From assembly GCA_016169945.1 (NCBI GenBank), contig JADLSH010000216.1, positions 2,213,001 through 2,277,000 on the forward strand: 64,000 bases of DNA. The letters run 5' to 3'. The translations under genes were made by a program, and so were the position numbers. The stretch is from Trachythela sp. YZ-2020. Lineage: Eukaryota; Cnidaria; Anthozoa; Malacalcyonacea; Clavulariidae. Of this stretch, positions 1 to 11,000 are shown one piece after another; positions within the stretch are counted from its first letter, which is position 1; every line of letters starts with the position of its first letter. The notes beneath the pieces were generated by a model. The model was not told the origin of the DNA. It did no database searches and was given only the letters and a program-made list of their open reading frames with translations.

Positions 1-17
1 CTGGCTGGTTGTCTCTA

Positions 18-150
18 CCAACCGAACAACCAACTGACCGATCAACAAATTGACCAACCGATCAACAAATTGACCAACCGACCAACAAACCAACCGACCA
101 ACTGACCGACCGACTGACCAACCAACATACTGGCTGGCCAACCAATTACC
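18..150. repeat. Degenerate CCAACCGACCAAC-type tandem repeat
   Basis: Short units such as CAACCAACTGACC and GACCAACCGA recur with small changes through the first 150 bases. It is simple-sequence DNA with no coding potential, and it may continue left of the window. Confidence 0.85.
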
Positions 151-160
151 AATGTTTGGA

Positions 161-829
161 CTTGTCAATTATTCAAGTTTACCTTAAAATGGCCGTGATA
201 AACAACGTCTAAGCGAATTAATGTGACAAACAGACGAATGTCGGCTTCAGTCAGCCAATTTCCTGCTAGATATCTGTTTCTAAGAAAGCATTTCTTCAGC
301 CTAAAACAATTATAGTACATTTATCACCTTTTTCTTTGCAGTATCAGCCTGGACAGACTTGATGTGCTCCCCCCTGGTGGAGAGGATGATGTTGCGGTTG
401 AGGTGCTTGGAATCTAATGTGAGTAGAGTTGTGGTTGGTTCTTTCCTGTGCTTTGTGAGGACTTTTGTCCAAGTTCTCTAGTTTTCCTCCCCACCACCAA
501 AAACCAATCCTTCCATCTTAGCTGTGCTCTGTGATCAAACATGAGCCGTCCTGATAAGCCTTCAACTCGGTCATGTTTGATCTGCCTCACTATTCGATTA
601 GCCCTCAGCTGGAAGAACATAATTAGCACTTTTAGCTTAATTTACCTATTTCGTTTTATCCTAACCTTATCAAGAGAATTGGCATTCATTTTTTTTTATA
701 ACCAAGTGGAACCACTTTGGCAGTTAAAAAAATAGAAATTGCAGACAATTTAACTTGTCAACATAAGGGAAACTCTTGGGCATTATTAGATTGGTTAATC
801 AGGCCATGTCTCTTGTTCACCCATTAACC
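161..829. other. Unassigned stretch
   Basis: I see no convincing gene, splice structure or repeat here. The short open frames lack recognisable domains. Confidence 0.4.
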
Positions 830-914
830 GGCATTAAGCTGCAGTACTCGTCATATGCCTAACGCCAGATGACTTTCCAGGCAGCCACGCGAACAACTCT
901 AAATACTGCAACAC
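830..914 (+). pseudogene. LINE endonuclease remnant, left of the Gypsy insertion
   Basis: The last 85 bases before the Gypsy LTR read in one frame as QMTFQAATRTTLNTAT, after an in-frame TAA at 860-862. Once the Gypsy element and one target duplication are removed, the frame continues straight into LIDIIS at 9890. The T-x-T-L-I-D-I-I pattern belongs to the apurinic endonuclease domain of CR1/L2/jockey-group LINEs, just before the conserved SDH motif found at 9959 onward. This fragment and the sequence after 9886 were therefore one LINE copy. The upstream part of the LINE is not recognisable. Confidence 0.7.
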
Positions 915-1075
915 TGTTGTATCCTATACATATACCCATATCATATGTCATAATTACCTGTCAATCTGTTGTACATATCTATCTATTAATTCTAACAATA
1001 AATTAGTCTTTGATTCTCACTCGTACGCGTAACATCATAGCGGTCTTATATAAGCACAAATAACGAAATACAAAA
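915..1075 (+). repeat. 5' LTR of the Gypsy element
   Basis: It starts TGTTGTATCC and matches 9725-9885 at 160 of 161 positions; the difference is G at 1043 against A at 9853. It holds an AATAAA at 997-1002 and a TATATAAG box near 1048, only about 25 bases before its right end. The 5-bp target duplication AACAC lies just left, at 910-914. Confidence 0.95.
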
Positions 1076-1076
1076 G

Positions 1077-1093
1077 TGGCGACGAGGATAACT
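1077..1093 (+). other. Probable primer binding site
   Basis: One base after the 5' LTR the sequence TGGCGACGAGGATAACT begins. The TGG start complements the CCA end of tRNAs, and TGGCGAC is a common beginning for Gypsy primer sites. I did not determine which tRNA it fits. Confidence 0.6.
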
Positions 1094-1100
1094 AAGAAAG

Positions 1101-1600
1101 ATGAGTGACGATGATGGCACTACATCTTCTGGAACAGAACAAGCAGCATCAAACCAAGCAAATAACAACACAGCAATTTTTAGCGCTCCTAGAAGTGGTC
1201 TACCCCGGTTTCCTCCGTTCGATCCAATCACCGATTCAGCGACAGTTTCTCAGCGATGGAAGAAATGGATACGGCGGTTTGAAAACCTTCTTATCAGCCT
1301 TCGAGAGTTCGACTCGACCATCCGGCGAGGTCTTCTCTTGACATACGTAGGCGAAGCCACGAACGATATCTTCGACATTCTGCCAGACACTGGTACAAGC
1401 TATGAAACAGCCGTCGAAGGTCTGACGCAGTATTTTACTCCACGTGGAAACAAAGATGTAGCTATCTTCGAGTTTCGCGAGCTCACACAAGACAACAACG
1501 AGACTTTAACAGAATATTATCGAAGACTCAAAACCAAAGCAACAGACTGTGAATTTGCAAACGAAGACGAAGAGATCAAAATACAAATCATCCACACACG
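1101..1600 (+). pseudogene. gag: Gypsy Gag, N-terminal part, interrupted
   Basis: An ATG at 1101 opens a frame in which about the first 165 residues are Gag-like: a polar N-terminus, then FPPFDPITDSATVSQRWKKW, a segment ending DILPDTGTSYETAVEGL, and FREL-TQ-NETLTEYYRRLK. This order is typical of Mag-like Gag capsid regions. The match stops after EIKIQIIH, near 1597; the frame then runs into unrelated sequence and ends at 1670. The zinc-knuckle part resumes only at about 4394, and roughly 60 residues normally found between them are missing, so interruption was accompanied by loss. Gag would form the particle that packages element RNA; this copy cannot encode a full one. Confidence 0.85.
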
Positions 1601-4390
1601 ATGGTCGGTTGCTGTGCAATTTGCTCCCGGAAGCGCGGGCTCCAATTTATCCAGCGGGTTTGTTGTTTAAAACAAAATGGCGTCGTCTTGCTTATAACAG
1701 AAAAAATGCCCTAAATCGAGTTAGAATTTTCTGACTCTTATAATAGAATTGTATAGTTCTTTTCGCATATTTATAAACTTAAATATTTGCATAGAAATAT
1801 TTTCATAATTTTGCTTACCTGTCGTTGTCTGGAAGAAACGAAACTATGCAGACAATTTACTTATATAAGACAGTTTATCACTCATATTGCGGGAAATGCT
1901 TGAATGGAATCTACAAATACTCCTGTCGTTCTCGCTATTAATGTGTTTATTAGACTATTTTTTTTAGTTTAATCCTTTCTTAACTCACATCTTCAATAAT
2001 AATTCCCAAGAGTTCTATAGCTGATGTGGGTTTGATTGAGTAAAATGTATGTTGATGTTCATTGATTCAATTAGTTATAACATGTATAACTAAAAGCTGT
2101 TAAACAAAAAATCTGTAATAATATCTGTGTTTGGAGGTATATGCACACTAAAACAATGATAATATAAGAAACACAGCATGTCCAGCCTGCTAACTACAGT
2201 AGTGTGTAATAGCATTACCATTAATGGTGCAGAGCCAAAAAGCACAGATCAAGTTATGACTTTAGTTCTGGGCTTACTAACGATACAATTGTGGGCTTCC
2301 ATAAATGTAAACATTTGAAGTAGGCAATAAATGCTCACATACAAATACAATTGTAAGAATGAAGCAAGTAACTGATTCTCTCTGACTATTAATATACGCA
2401 GCCTTACTTCAACTCTATAGCCATTTTCAGTAACCATTTAATATTACAGTGTGAAAAGAGAGACAAGTCTAATATATTATTAAGATACCAATTGATACTA
2501 TAATTAACACCACTAGGAACTTGTTGCTATATTTGCTGATACAGTTGGGCATTTAATAGACGTTATGCCTGATATTTTGTACAGGGAAATAAATACAAAA
2601 TAGATATAATAAAATAGATGAATACATTCTACGCTTTGCGCAAACGTTTAGTGCCATCTAGTTATAATTGGCATTGCTTTTATGACGGTTTTCCCATGAG
2701 GTGTGAAATTCCGTCAGTGTCATATTAACTTTTCATGTTGCCTTTCGCGACAAAACTGCTTGCTCTCTGGAGCTTTTACAAAGGAGATTTCTTTTGTAAG
2801 CTATCCCGTAGCCTTTCGCAGTTAGATTTGTGCCAATAACCCCTGTGTACGACACACGATCGGCATTTATCGTAGTGAATCAACGAGATTGAAGACACGC
2901 AACAGGAGGCGAAGTACGCAAATATGGCGCAACACGAAACCACTAAATGTCCAATGCGTTCGTCGAAGAGATTTCTTTCTTAGCAGCTGTTTAAATCGAC
3001 CACTGCCTTGCGCCGTAATTACAATCGGTTGTTTCAAATGTAAATATCGCCAGACGTGTTTATTCTCTGGCAACAGGACACGCGTCATTCGATAGCTTAT
3101 GACTTCCTCTTTAAAATTATATTTAGTTTGTCCCGGTTCATATTACATATCCAAATTAATTTGCATACATGTTCATAAATTATCTAAAAATTTTACAATT
3201 ATTGTTGAAATAACTCTGAATTGCCAGAACAGGGTTTAGAATTTTCGAGCAAATGTTAGCAAATGTTGGGCCAAAATTGTAGCTCATATAAAAAGGAATA
3301 TCATTGGAAAGTTTCATTGCATTTGAAGAAGTAGAAGTATTTTATTTTATTTTTTGAAAGTCGCATGCAAAATGCCGAGATCGTTGAAATTTGATTCCCG
3401 CACGCGGAAATTAATTACGAAATGCCATATAAGGTCAGTGTTGATTGCTATAAACCAATGAAAATCCGCTATCTAGGCAATTACATCACACGGAATCGAT
3501 TGCCGGTACTTTCAATACGCTAGGATGCAAAGCCGCGGAGATTTAGCTTCCGAAGTTGCCCGAGCGTGCGCCGACAAAACCGGGATTTCGCAATAAAGAC
3601 GGCATTTTCACGAGAAAAGTCGAGAATTGTCATAAAATGGCTAGTTTTTTTAGTATGGTTATTTAAATACATATTTTCGAACAGGATTTTCAAGAGCTAT
3701 CCAATGCTCACACTTAGGAGTTTGTAGCCTGTAAACCAAAGGTAGGAAAGCGAAATGAATATATAATTAGTTTGTATTATTGTTAATTTGTAAACAATAC
3801 AAAGTTCAGAGGTGTTTGAAAGGGGCTAAATTGGCCGCGTAGCATTGTAAACAAACACAATTTACTTCTCTAAAAACGCTGTAAAACGCTGAATCGAACG
3901 GTGGTATTGTCATCTACATAGCATGCACTGAAGTGAAGATATGAAAACTGCAAAAGTAAGACGATATCGTCTTACTTTAGTCAGCACCAGACAATAAGGA
4001 GTTAGCCGTTCAAATGTCTTTTCTGCATGCCCATCTACATCTTTCGTTTGAAAATTTTCTTTAGATTTACGTCTAAGCAACAAATTTATGTGAAAAACCA
4101 CAAAATATGCCAAAATTCCCGACCTTCTTGTTGATTTCTCGCGAATATGTGCGAGTCACGAAAAATTTTCAAACGGGGATTGTGGAACTGACAAAAACGC
4201 TACTGTGGGACCCATAGACAGGACCGTTTGTCCATCAGGGCGCGATATCCTTCGACCGAAAGACAGAAAAAAATGGGTATAGTTGACCACATTTTTCTCG
4301 AATTTCCAAACCATTTATATCTAAGGTAACAAGCAGTGCTTTAAAATGGTAAACATACTATCAGTTAAATAAAAAATATACTGAAATTGT
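1600..4390. other. Non-coding sequence interrupting gag
   Basis: About 2.8 kb separates the two Gag parts. The stretch is AT-rich with no ORF that resembles a protein family. I found no clear inverted termini or target duplication at its ends, so I cannot name the element; it may be more than one insertion, or an insertion plus deletion. Both edges are inferred from where Gag similarity stops and resumes. Confidence 0.55.
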
Positions 4391-4393
4391 TTA

Positions 4394-5233
4394 AAGAGCG
4401 ACGAAGACCAGAGACGGCAATCAGCGTATAGCAAACCAGTTTATACCGATTCAAAGAGTACTTGCCGAAACTGTGGTGGCGCATTTCCACATAAAGACGG
4501 AATGCAGAATTGCCCAGCTCGAGGAAAGAAATGCCATAATTGTGAAAAAAGCGGACATTTCGCAAAGTTGTGTAAATCGAACAGCAAATCGGTTAAACAT
4601 ATTACACCACTCAGGACACCTGATGACAGATATTTGCAAGACTCGGACGATGACTATTGCTTTACTTTGAAGTCGACGCCAAGTAAGACACCCGAGACCC
4701 AAATCATAATTGGACGTACTCCAGTCAAAGTGCTAATCGATTCTGGTGCTTCTGTCAACATTATTCATAATGAAATACTTAAGCGCATTAAAAACGAGGA
4801 CAATCGCATTAAGCTGATTAATACTGACGCAAAAGTTCGCGCATTTGGAACGGAAACCCCGATAGAACTTTGTGGAGAATTCCGTACAACAATCAAGACA
4901 ACACACGGTAAAACCACGGAAGCAACGTTTTATGTCACCAAGGCGAGATCCCAATGTATTCTCGGTTGTGAATCATCTACTGCATTAGAACTAATAACGT
5001 TAAACATTAACAATATTATGCAACACGAAGATCCAATCATAGCGAAATTACTCACTATACACGAGAAACTTTTCAAAGGAACCGGAAATTTGAAAGGTGT
5101 TGAGGTCAAACTCGAAATCGACGATAGCGTACCACCTGTAGCGCAGTCGTCAAGACGAATTCCACACAACATGAAAAAGAAAGTTAACGAGAAATTACAT
5201 GAAATGCGTGAAGACGGATTATTGAAAAGGTAG
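4394..5233 (+). pseudogene. pol: Gypsy nucleocapsid zinc knuckles, protease and start of RT
   Basis: The frame is open from about 4385, with Gag tail from 4394. Two CCHC-type knuckles follow: one from CRNCGG near 4453 and one reading CHNCEKSGHFAKLC near 4532. The aspartic protease follows, with active site VLIDSGASVNIIHN around 4730. The start of RT is present (VEVKLEIDDSVPPVAQSSRR, then EDGLL). The frame then hits TAG at 5231-5233, while RT similarity continues at once in another frame (VDGATPW from about 5232). This is a one-base frameshift, either a lesion of the copy or an assembly indel. The protease would cleave Gag-Pol; the knuckles bind element RNA. Confidence 0.88.
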
Positions 5234-5890
5234 ATGGCGCAACACCGTGGTTACCTCCACTCATCGCAATTCCAAAGAAAACCGGTGACATCAGATTGGT
5301 TCTCGACATGCGCGTTCCAAACACAGCCTTAAAGAGACGTCGAGTTCAAATTCCCACCGTTGATGAGATTCTACGCCAAATGGAAAGAGCTAAAGTTTTT
5401 ACGGAAGTCGACCTATCGCAAGGTTACCTACAACTCACCCTCGCGGAAGAATCAAGATATATCACTGCCTTTACCACCCCCGACGATGGCCCCCACCGTT
5501 TTAAGCGTTTGATAATGGGAGCATCACCCTCAAGCGAATACTTCCACGAGATCATCCATAATCTCATCAAGGATATTCCGAATTGCGCAAACATCTCAGA
5601 CAACATCTGGCTGTGGTCCGACGATCGACAGTCGCACCACAAGCAGCTCGAACAGTTGTTAGCCAAGTTGGAAACCAGCGGTTTAACCCTGAAGCTACCA
5701 ACATGCTCGTTTTTGGTACCAGAAATCAATGTTTTTGGCCATATCGTTTCGGGAAATGGAATACAGCCCGACAACGCCAAAATCGAAGCGGTGAACAACG
5801 CCCCACTCCCAAAGTCAGCCTCCGAAGTTAGATCTTTCCTGGGTCTAACAAATTACTGCTCCAGATATATCCCAAACTCAGCAGTATCAC
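5232..5890 (+). pseudogene. pol: Gypsy reverse transcriptase, main domain
   Basis: Continuing after the frameshift, the frame reads VDGATPWLPPLIAIPKKTG, then motif A with its aspartate (FTEVDLSQGYLQL, near 5400), the MGASPSSEYF segment and motif C near 5600. Motif C normally ends in two aspartates, but here it reads ISDN: the second catalytic aspartate is asparagine (AAC). The thumb region GHIVSGNGIQPDNAKIEAV and FLGLTNYCSRYIPN follow. Similarity stops at the insertion at 5891, and a one-base frame offset near 5878 remains even if the insert is removed. RT would copy element RNA into cDNA; this one is very probably inactive. Confidence 0.9.
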
Positions 5891-7564
5891 CAGAGGAGGT
5901 TGGACAGCAGGCCGCAAAGCATCATGGGTAATGAGCGTATGTTTCCACGTGCGGCCTCATTTATGCGTTGACTGCCGTGAAGTCAACATCTCTGGCCATG
6001 GCAAATTCTGCGAAAATGGACGCTATTGATCCAGAGACTAAATGCCATCATTATGGATGTGTTTAGTGTTTGTGTATCGATGTATAACAAGGCTCTTTGA
6101 GTCCGTTTAATGAATTTATTTGTGCAGAAATCTCAAAGGCTGCGTGTGATCAACTTGTCTTGTGGTCAATATAAATGTTGTGTTGAAAATTCTATATGTA
6201 TTTGTGGACACTTTGTTCAGTGTTGCACGTATTGCATTTTATACACTTAAGTAAATGATTTCATAAGCTGACCCATTGGCACTGCCTGGATCGTCTGTAT
6301 TTGTAATGTACTTTAATAGTGCAACTAGTGAGGATACACTACAGACAGTTAACTAAATATTTATTGGCCAGATTGATCTTTTGCAACAGAAATTACTGGT
6401 GAAATGTAGACAAAACAAACTTTACAGTAATATACAGTTCCATTTTTATTGCAAATACATAGCACATGCATAAAATATAATAATATCTCTGCTCATTCTC
6501 TACATATATAAAGAAATATTAAAGAAAGCAAATATCCACCAAGAAGGCAAATTAACAATACAATGATAGAATTCAAACCAAAATACAAATCTGTAAAGAA
6601 ACAACAAATTTTATTCTAAAACTCAGCACTTATTTTAAACAGTAAAGTCCACTTCTTCAGAAAAATACGAGATGTTCAACTTCAAAGATTGTTGACAGAA
6701 ATGGCATCGGATTAATGCAATATGACAACGTACAGCCTACATAAAAGATCAAAATAACGTTTCCCTTAAAAATACTGCTCACATAGGTAGATCAATATTT
6801 ATTGAAATAGCATGGATGCATTCCAGGAAAAAAATTGAATAACAATGACAAAATATTCGATATTTGCGAGTCGAGTGGGCCGTCAGACAACAAAATTGCA
6901 GACAGAGCCAGACACTAGCCCAGATATAAAATCTCTAAACAACACGCAAATAACTCCTAAATCTCCTAAAATTCATTCAAAAGTACTTTAACGCTTACTC
7001 TAAAGAATAACGCTCTTTATATTAAAGAAGTTTCAAGATTCATTGGGAAAAACAAGCTTTGGTGGCGCAATGTCGTCAGGCGCAATAAGGTGCCATTTTG
7101 GCAAAAGTTGAAATGAGTATGGTCACTTCAATACCGAATATCTCGAAAACTGCCGGGGGACCTCCGGGACCCCTCCAGCAGATTTTTAGTTTATACATTT
7201 ATCTTGACTTTTTTGCAAAAAATAGAAAAATCGAACCATGGGAATTCTAGATATTTTATTTTGAAAGTTGTAAACAGACGCGGCCTTGAGTCATCACGTA
7301 ACGAAGACACGGCAAACTTTGATGCTCAAAATAAGTTTAAAAATGACACTTACCTCAAAGGTTTTCGCAGATATCGCAAGTCCTTATATAATATGAAAGC
7401 CACGCTTGCTTTTTTATAGATTTTTTAAAATATTAATATGTATTTTTCAAGTGTTTCTGCGTGCAATGCAAATTACACGACCAAGAATTTTGACAAACAC
7501 GATGGAAAAATAGCGCGATTTCATTGGTCGAGAAATTCACGTGACAGCTGTCCACCCTCCTCTG
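5891..7564. mobile_element. Non-autonomous element with inverted ends, 9-bp duplication (MULE-like), inside Gypsy pol
   Basis: The left end CAGAGGAGGTTGGACAGC and the reverse complement of the right end, CAGAGGAGGGTGGACAGC, match at 17 of 18 bases. CAGTATCAC flanks the element on both sides (5882-5890 and 7565-7573). If the ends are placed one base inward, the duplication is 11 bp. A 9-11 bp duplication fits Mutator-like elements; the CAG start recalls hAT, but hAT duplications are 8 bp. The 1.67 kb interior has no recognisable coding sequence. The insertion falls exactly between the RT and RNase H parts of the Gypsy pol gene. Confidence 0.85.
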
Positions 7565-7574
7565 CAGTATCACC

Positions 7575-7910
7575 TACCCACTTCGACAGCTCACAAAAGC
7601 AGACGCAAAGTTTCGATGGACCAACGATCACGAGAAAGCGCTCAACACACTGAAACAAGCCTTGACGAGTGCTCCAGTGTTGGCCCATTACAGCCTCGAA
7701 GCCAAAACGCGAGTCGTAGTTGATGCATCGCCATGGGCGGTCGGCGCAGTACTCCTCCAAGAGCAACAAGATGGCTCATATCGTCCAGTCGCGTACGGAA
7801 GTAGATCCTTGTCTGAGACCGAACAAAAGTACGCACAGATCGAGAAAGAATCTCTCGCGATAGTTTTTGGATGTGAACACTTCCATATGTATCTCTACGG
7901 ACGTGATTTT
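7575..7910 (+). pseudogene. pol: Gypsy RNase H domain, first part
   Basis: Directly after the nested element, the frame reads YPLRQLTKADAKFRW, then VVVDASPWAVGAVLLQEQ with the first catalytic aspartate, then RSLSETEQKYAQIEKESLAI with the catalytic glutamate. The frame fails after YLYGRDFA near 7908, where one base is gained or lost; the rest of the domain (ETDHRPL) is in the next frame. RNase H removes RNA from the RNA:DNA hybrid during reverse transcription. Its position and order match the tether-RNase H block of Ty3/Gypsy elements. Confidence 0.9.
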
Positions 7911-9507
7911 GCGCGAAACAGACCATCGACCTCTAGAACACATTTACAAGCCCAAACCTAACAACGCGAGCAAATCAACTCCTGCAAGAATCGAAAGGTG
8001 GAGATTACGACTCCAAGAATACGATTTTAAAGTCGTCTACAGACCGGGTGCTAAGAACCTAGCAGATCCCTTATCACGACTTCCCAAACAATCCCAAGCT
8101 GAAATCCGAAGCAACATGGAAGCATGCGCAGACAGATACGTGCACTACCTTTCCCAACACCTTGCACCACGAGCCATGTCAATAGAGGAAATCCAACAAG
8201 CCTCTATCGAAGATCCTGAATTTTCTAAAATACGGAACTGCTTACAAACGAATCAGTTACACAAACTTCCAAAACCATACCAGTCCATCGTCGATGAACT
8301 TTGTGTCACAAACCAACAAATCCTTCTTCGCGGAAACCGAATCGTCCTGCCAACAAAGCTGAGAAAACATGCCGTAGCTTTAGCTCACGAGGACCACGCA
8401 GGGATTACCAAGTGCAAACAACGCATCCGTTCGAAACTGTGGTGGCCCCAGATGGACAAAGAAATCGAAGAACACGTCAAGTATTGCCATCCATGCCAGT
8501 TAGTGGCACAACCACCACACCCTGAACCAATGTGCCCCACTGACCTACCCAAAGAACGCTGGACTGAGCTAGTAATTGACATCTCTGGACCATTCCCGAC
8601 AGGCGAGTACATTGTTGTTCTCACCGATTACCACTCCAGATGGCCCGAAGCCAAGATTCTCAAAACCGTTACCTCAGCTACCATTCTAAAGTGGCTGAAT
8701 TCCATCTTTGCTCAACACGGGTATCCCAAAGTGCTTAAGTCGGACAACGCTTCCTATTTCACCTCCACAGAATTCAAGACAACTCTTCAGTCTTGGGGAA
8801 TCGAGCACAAAACTGTGACAGAATATTGGCCCCAAGCGAATGGTCAAGTGGAACGTTTTAACCAGATAATCAAGAAACATGTCCTAACAGCGCAAGCCGA
8901 GCGGAAAGGTTGGAGAGATTCACTACCAAACCTACTCCTCCACTACCGAACCACACCCCACCGAATCACTGGACAGACTCCAGCGAAACTGTTAATGCAA
9001 AGGGAACTGAGAACAAAAATCCCAGCAATTAAGGAAGTTGTTGAAGAAACAGACGAAGAAGAAGAAGTGCGCAGAAAAGACCAGAGCGAAAAAGCTAAAT
9101 CGAAAGCGTATACGGATAAGAAACGCCATGCAGCTGAACGATATCTTACGGTCGGAGATAAATTCCTGGTAAAACAAAAGCGTAAGAATAAGTATTCAAC
9201 AAAATTTGGTAAAGATCCAATGACAATAACAAAGATTAAGGAAACGCAGATTATACTAAGAGATTGTCATGGAAAGCAACACAGACGAAACTCCTCTCAT
9301 GTAAAGAAATATTGGACGAGAGCGAATACTAAAGACATAGAAGACGATGATCCTACAGCAGAAAAACCAGCTACAACTCCGGGAAACCCTCAAGATAATC
9401 ACCCCGCCCGACAAGCTCCACCAAATGACAATCCCATTCAGCCAGCTCCACCCCCACTCCGCAGATCCGCCAGAGAGAGATCAACTCCGGACCGTCTCGG
9501 ATATTGA
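7911..9507 (+). pseudogene. pol: Gypsy RNase H end and integrase
   Basis: The open frame supplies ETDHRPL with the next RNase H acidic residue and ends that domain with RPGAKNLADPLSRLP. Integrase follows. Its HHCC zinc-binding module has HEDHAGITKC and YCHPCQ near 8390-8500. The core keeps its three acidic residues, in VIDISGPFP (about 8575), SDNASYF (about 8740) and ANGQVERFN (about 8840). The tail has a QKRKNKYSTKFGKDP segment and ends in a basic, proline-rich region, LRRSARERSTPDRLGY. Integrase inserts the cDNA into the host genome. This is the best preserved part of the copy, with the core intact over more than 500 codons. Confidence 0.92.
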
Positions 9508-9714
9508 ACATTAAACAAAATTCAATAATTAATTTCAATGGACATTATTAAATACATATTATCATACAACCATAACAAAGTTTTCGTAACAAGAACACTA
9601 CTAGAAATTAGAAATATGAACAGTCATTGTGCTCGTGCAATCGAGCTTACGTAATATAAAGTTTATGAGTTTAGTTAATTTGATTTGACCATGACCCTAA
9701 GTAAATTACTAAAC

Positions 9715-9724
9715 AGGGGAGGAA
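9715..9724 (+). other. Polypurine tract
   Basis: AGGGGAGGAA directly precedes the 3' LTR, where plus-strand DNA synthesis of LTR elements starts. No ORF covers it; the last stop is at 9507. Confidence 0.8.
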
Positions 9725-9885
9725 TGTTGTATCCTATACATATACCCATATCATATGTCATAATTACCTGTCAATCTGTTGTACATATCTATCTATTAAT
9801 TCTAACAATAAATTAGTCTTTGATTCTCACTCGTACGCGTAACATCATAGCGATCTTATATAAGCACAAATAACGAAATACAAAA
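9725..9885 (+). repeat. 3' LTR of the Gypsy element
   Basis: It matches 915-1075 with one substitution in 161 bases. The right copy of the duplication, AACAC, lies at 9886-9890, and LINE coding sequence resumes immediately after it. Confidence 0.95.
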
Positions 9886-10999
9886 AACACTAATTGATAT
9901 CATTAGCACTAATAATGCGTCAGTTATTGCTGCTACTAAGGTTATCCCAATATCTTTTAGTGACCATGATTTGGTAGGCTGTGTGAGGAAACTCCATCAC
10001 TCAAAATATGCAGCGTAAGTGATAAACTGTCGTAACACCAAAAATTACGATATGGAAATTATGTGTAACCAATTTCTCACGCAAGCACCTGTTCATGAAT
10101 CATCTGACGTAAACAATTCCTGGTCTTACATGAAAAGCATTATCTTATCATGTTATGATAAATTGGCACCTATCATACAGAAGCGTATTCGGGGAAAACT
10201 TTGCGCATGGTTAACAGACGAGACAAAAATGGAAATGAACGCTCGTGATATATTATTACGTAGGTCCAGGAAAACTAAGAGCGCGCCTGACATACTTGCA
10301 TATAAGAAAGAACGAAATGAAGTAAATTCTTTGGTAAATAAATCTAAGCAAGCATATTATAAGGACTTGCTAAGTGAAACCTCAGATGACCCCAACAGTT
10401 TCTGCAGTACAATTAAGAAATTAAACCCAAATAAACCCACAAAGAGACTTCCTCCTATGTTTAATATAAACTCAAATGATGTTGCAGACCATCAACCATA
10501 TCAAATGGCTTTTGTTCGTATTTTAGCACCATAATATCATCGCTAAAAGAAAAAGGTTTCTTGTTGAGGGACTGTGTAATGGTATTTCAAGATAAATTAT
10601 GTCCAAAAACAAAGAGCTGTTTTAATTTTAGGGAAGTGACGGTACATAGTGTACAGAAGCAATTGCAACTCCTGAAACGAAAGAAATTGATTTGTTTGGA
10701 CAATATACCTGCGCATTTACTAAGGGATTTTGCTAGTGTTATTGCGCAACCTTATATATAGCCTATATAGTTCACATTATAAATAGTTCTTTTCGTACTG
10801 GTATCTTGACAGTCTTTTGATAAATAATTTTAAACATTTTTTAGCATTTCTTAATATTTTAACATCTATTTTTATAAACTATCTTTTAAATTAACTTTTA
10901 TCAACAGGACTCACATTGATAACAGATTCTTTGTAACCTGTAATATTATCTGAAGTGATCATCCTGTATAAATATTCGTTCAATAAATAAATAAATAAT
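9886..10999 (+). mobile_element. CR1/L2-like LINE copy, right of the Gypsy insertion
   Basis: This is the rest of the LINE begun at about 830. It holds the end of the endonuclease domain, the linker, the start of RT, then an internal deletion that joins the RT start to the element's 3' part. It ends in a microsatellite tail, CAATAAATAAATAAATAATA, at about 10979-10999, which is typical of this LINE group. Confidence 0.8.
9890..10761 (+). pseudogene. LINE ORF2 remnant: endonuclease end, linker, RT start
   Basis: From 9890 the frame reads LIDIISTNN and ISFSDHDLVGCVRK, the catalytic SDH end of the endonuclease. An in-frame TAA at 10016-10018 interrupts it, and the frame stays open to 10534 with the linker (AWLTDETKMEMN, RRSRKTKS, YKKERNEVNSLVNKSKQAYY). 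After a frameshift, 10561-10761 reads like the start of RT, ending LICLDNIPAHLLRDFASVIA. The catalytic RT core is absent. ORF2 would nick the target and reverse-transcribe the element RNA; this copy is dead. Confidence 0.85.
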
Positions 11000-11000
11000 A

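Larger units (their letters stand above)
915..9885 (+). mobile_element. Ty3/Gypsy LTR retrotransposon, Mag-like group, broken, with nested insertions
   Basis: Two 161-bp LTRs (915-1075 and 9725-9885) differ at one base and are flanked by the 5-bp duplication AACAC (910-914 and 9886-9890). Between them lie a primer site, Gag, zinc knuckles, protease, RT, RNase H and integrase in Ty3/Gypsy order, then a purine tract. Gag style, paired zinc knuckles and integrase resemble the Mag-like (often labelled K02A2.6-like) elements of marine invertebrates. The copy cannot be autonomous: gag is interrupted at about 1600-4390, an element with inverted ends splits RT from RNase H (5891-7564), there are frameshifts near 5230, 5878 and 7908, and an RT active-site residue is changed. 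Nearly identical LTRs point to recent insertion. Confidence 0.93.

Noticed and set aside
5225..5240. Programmed frameshift in Gypsy pol
   Set aside because: It lies inside the RT domain and not between gag and pol, so a lesion is more likely.
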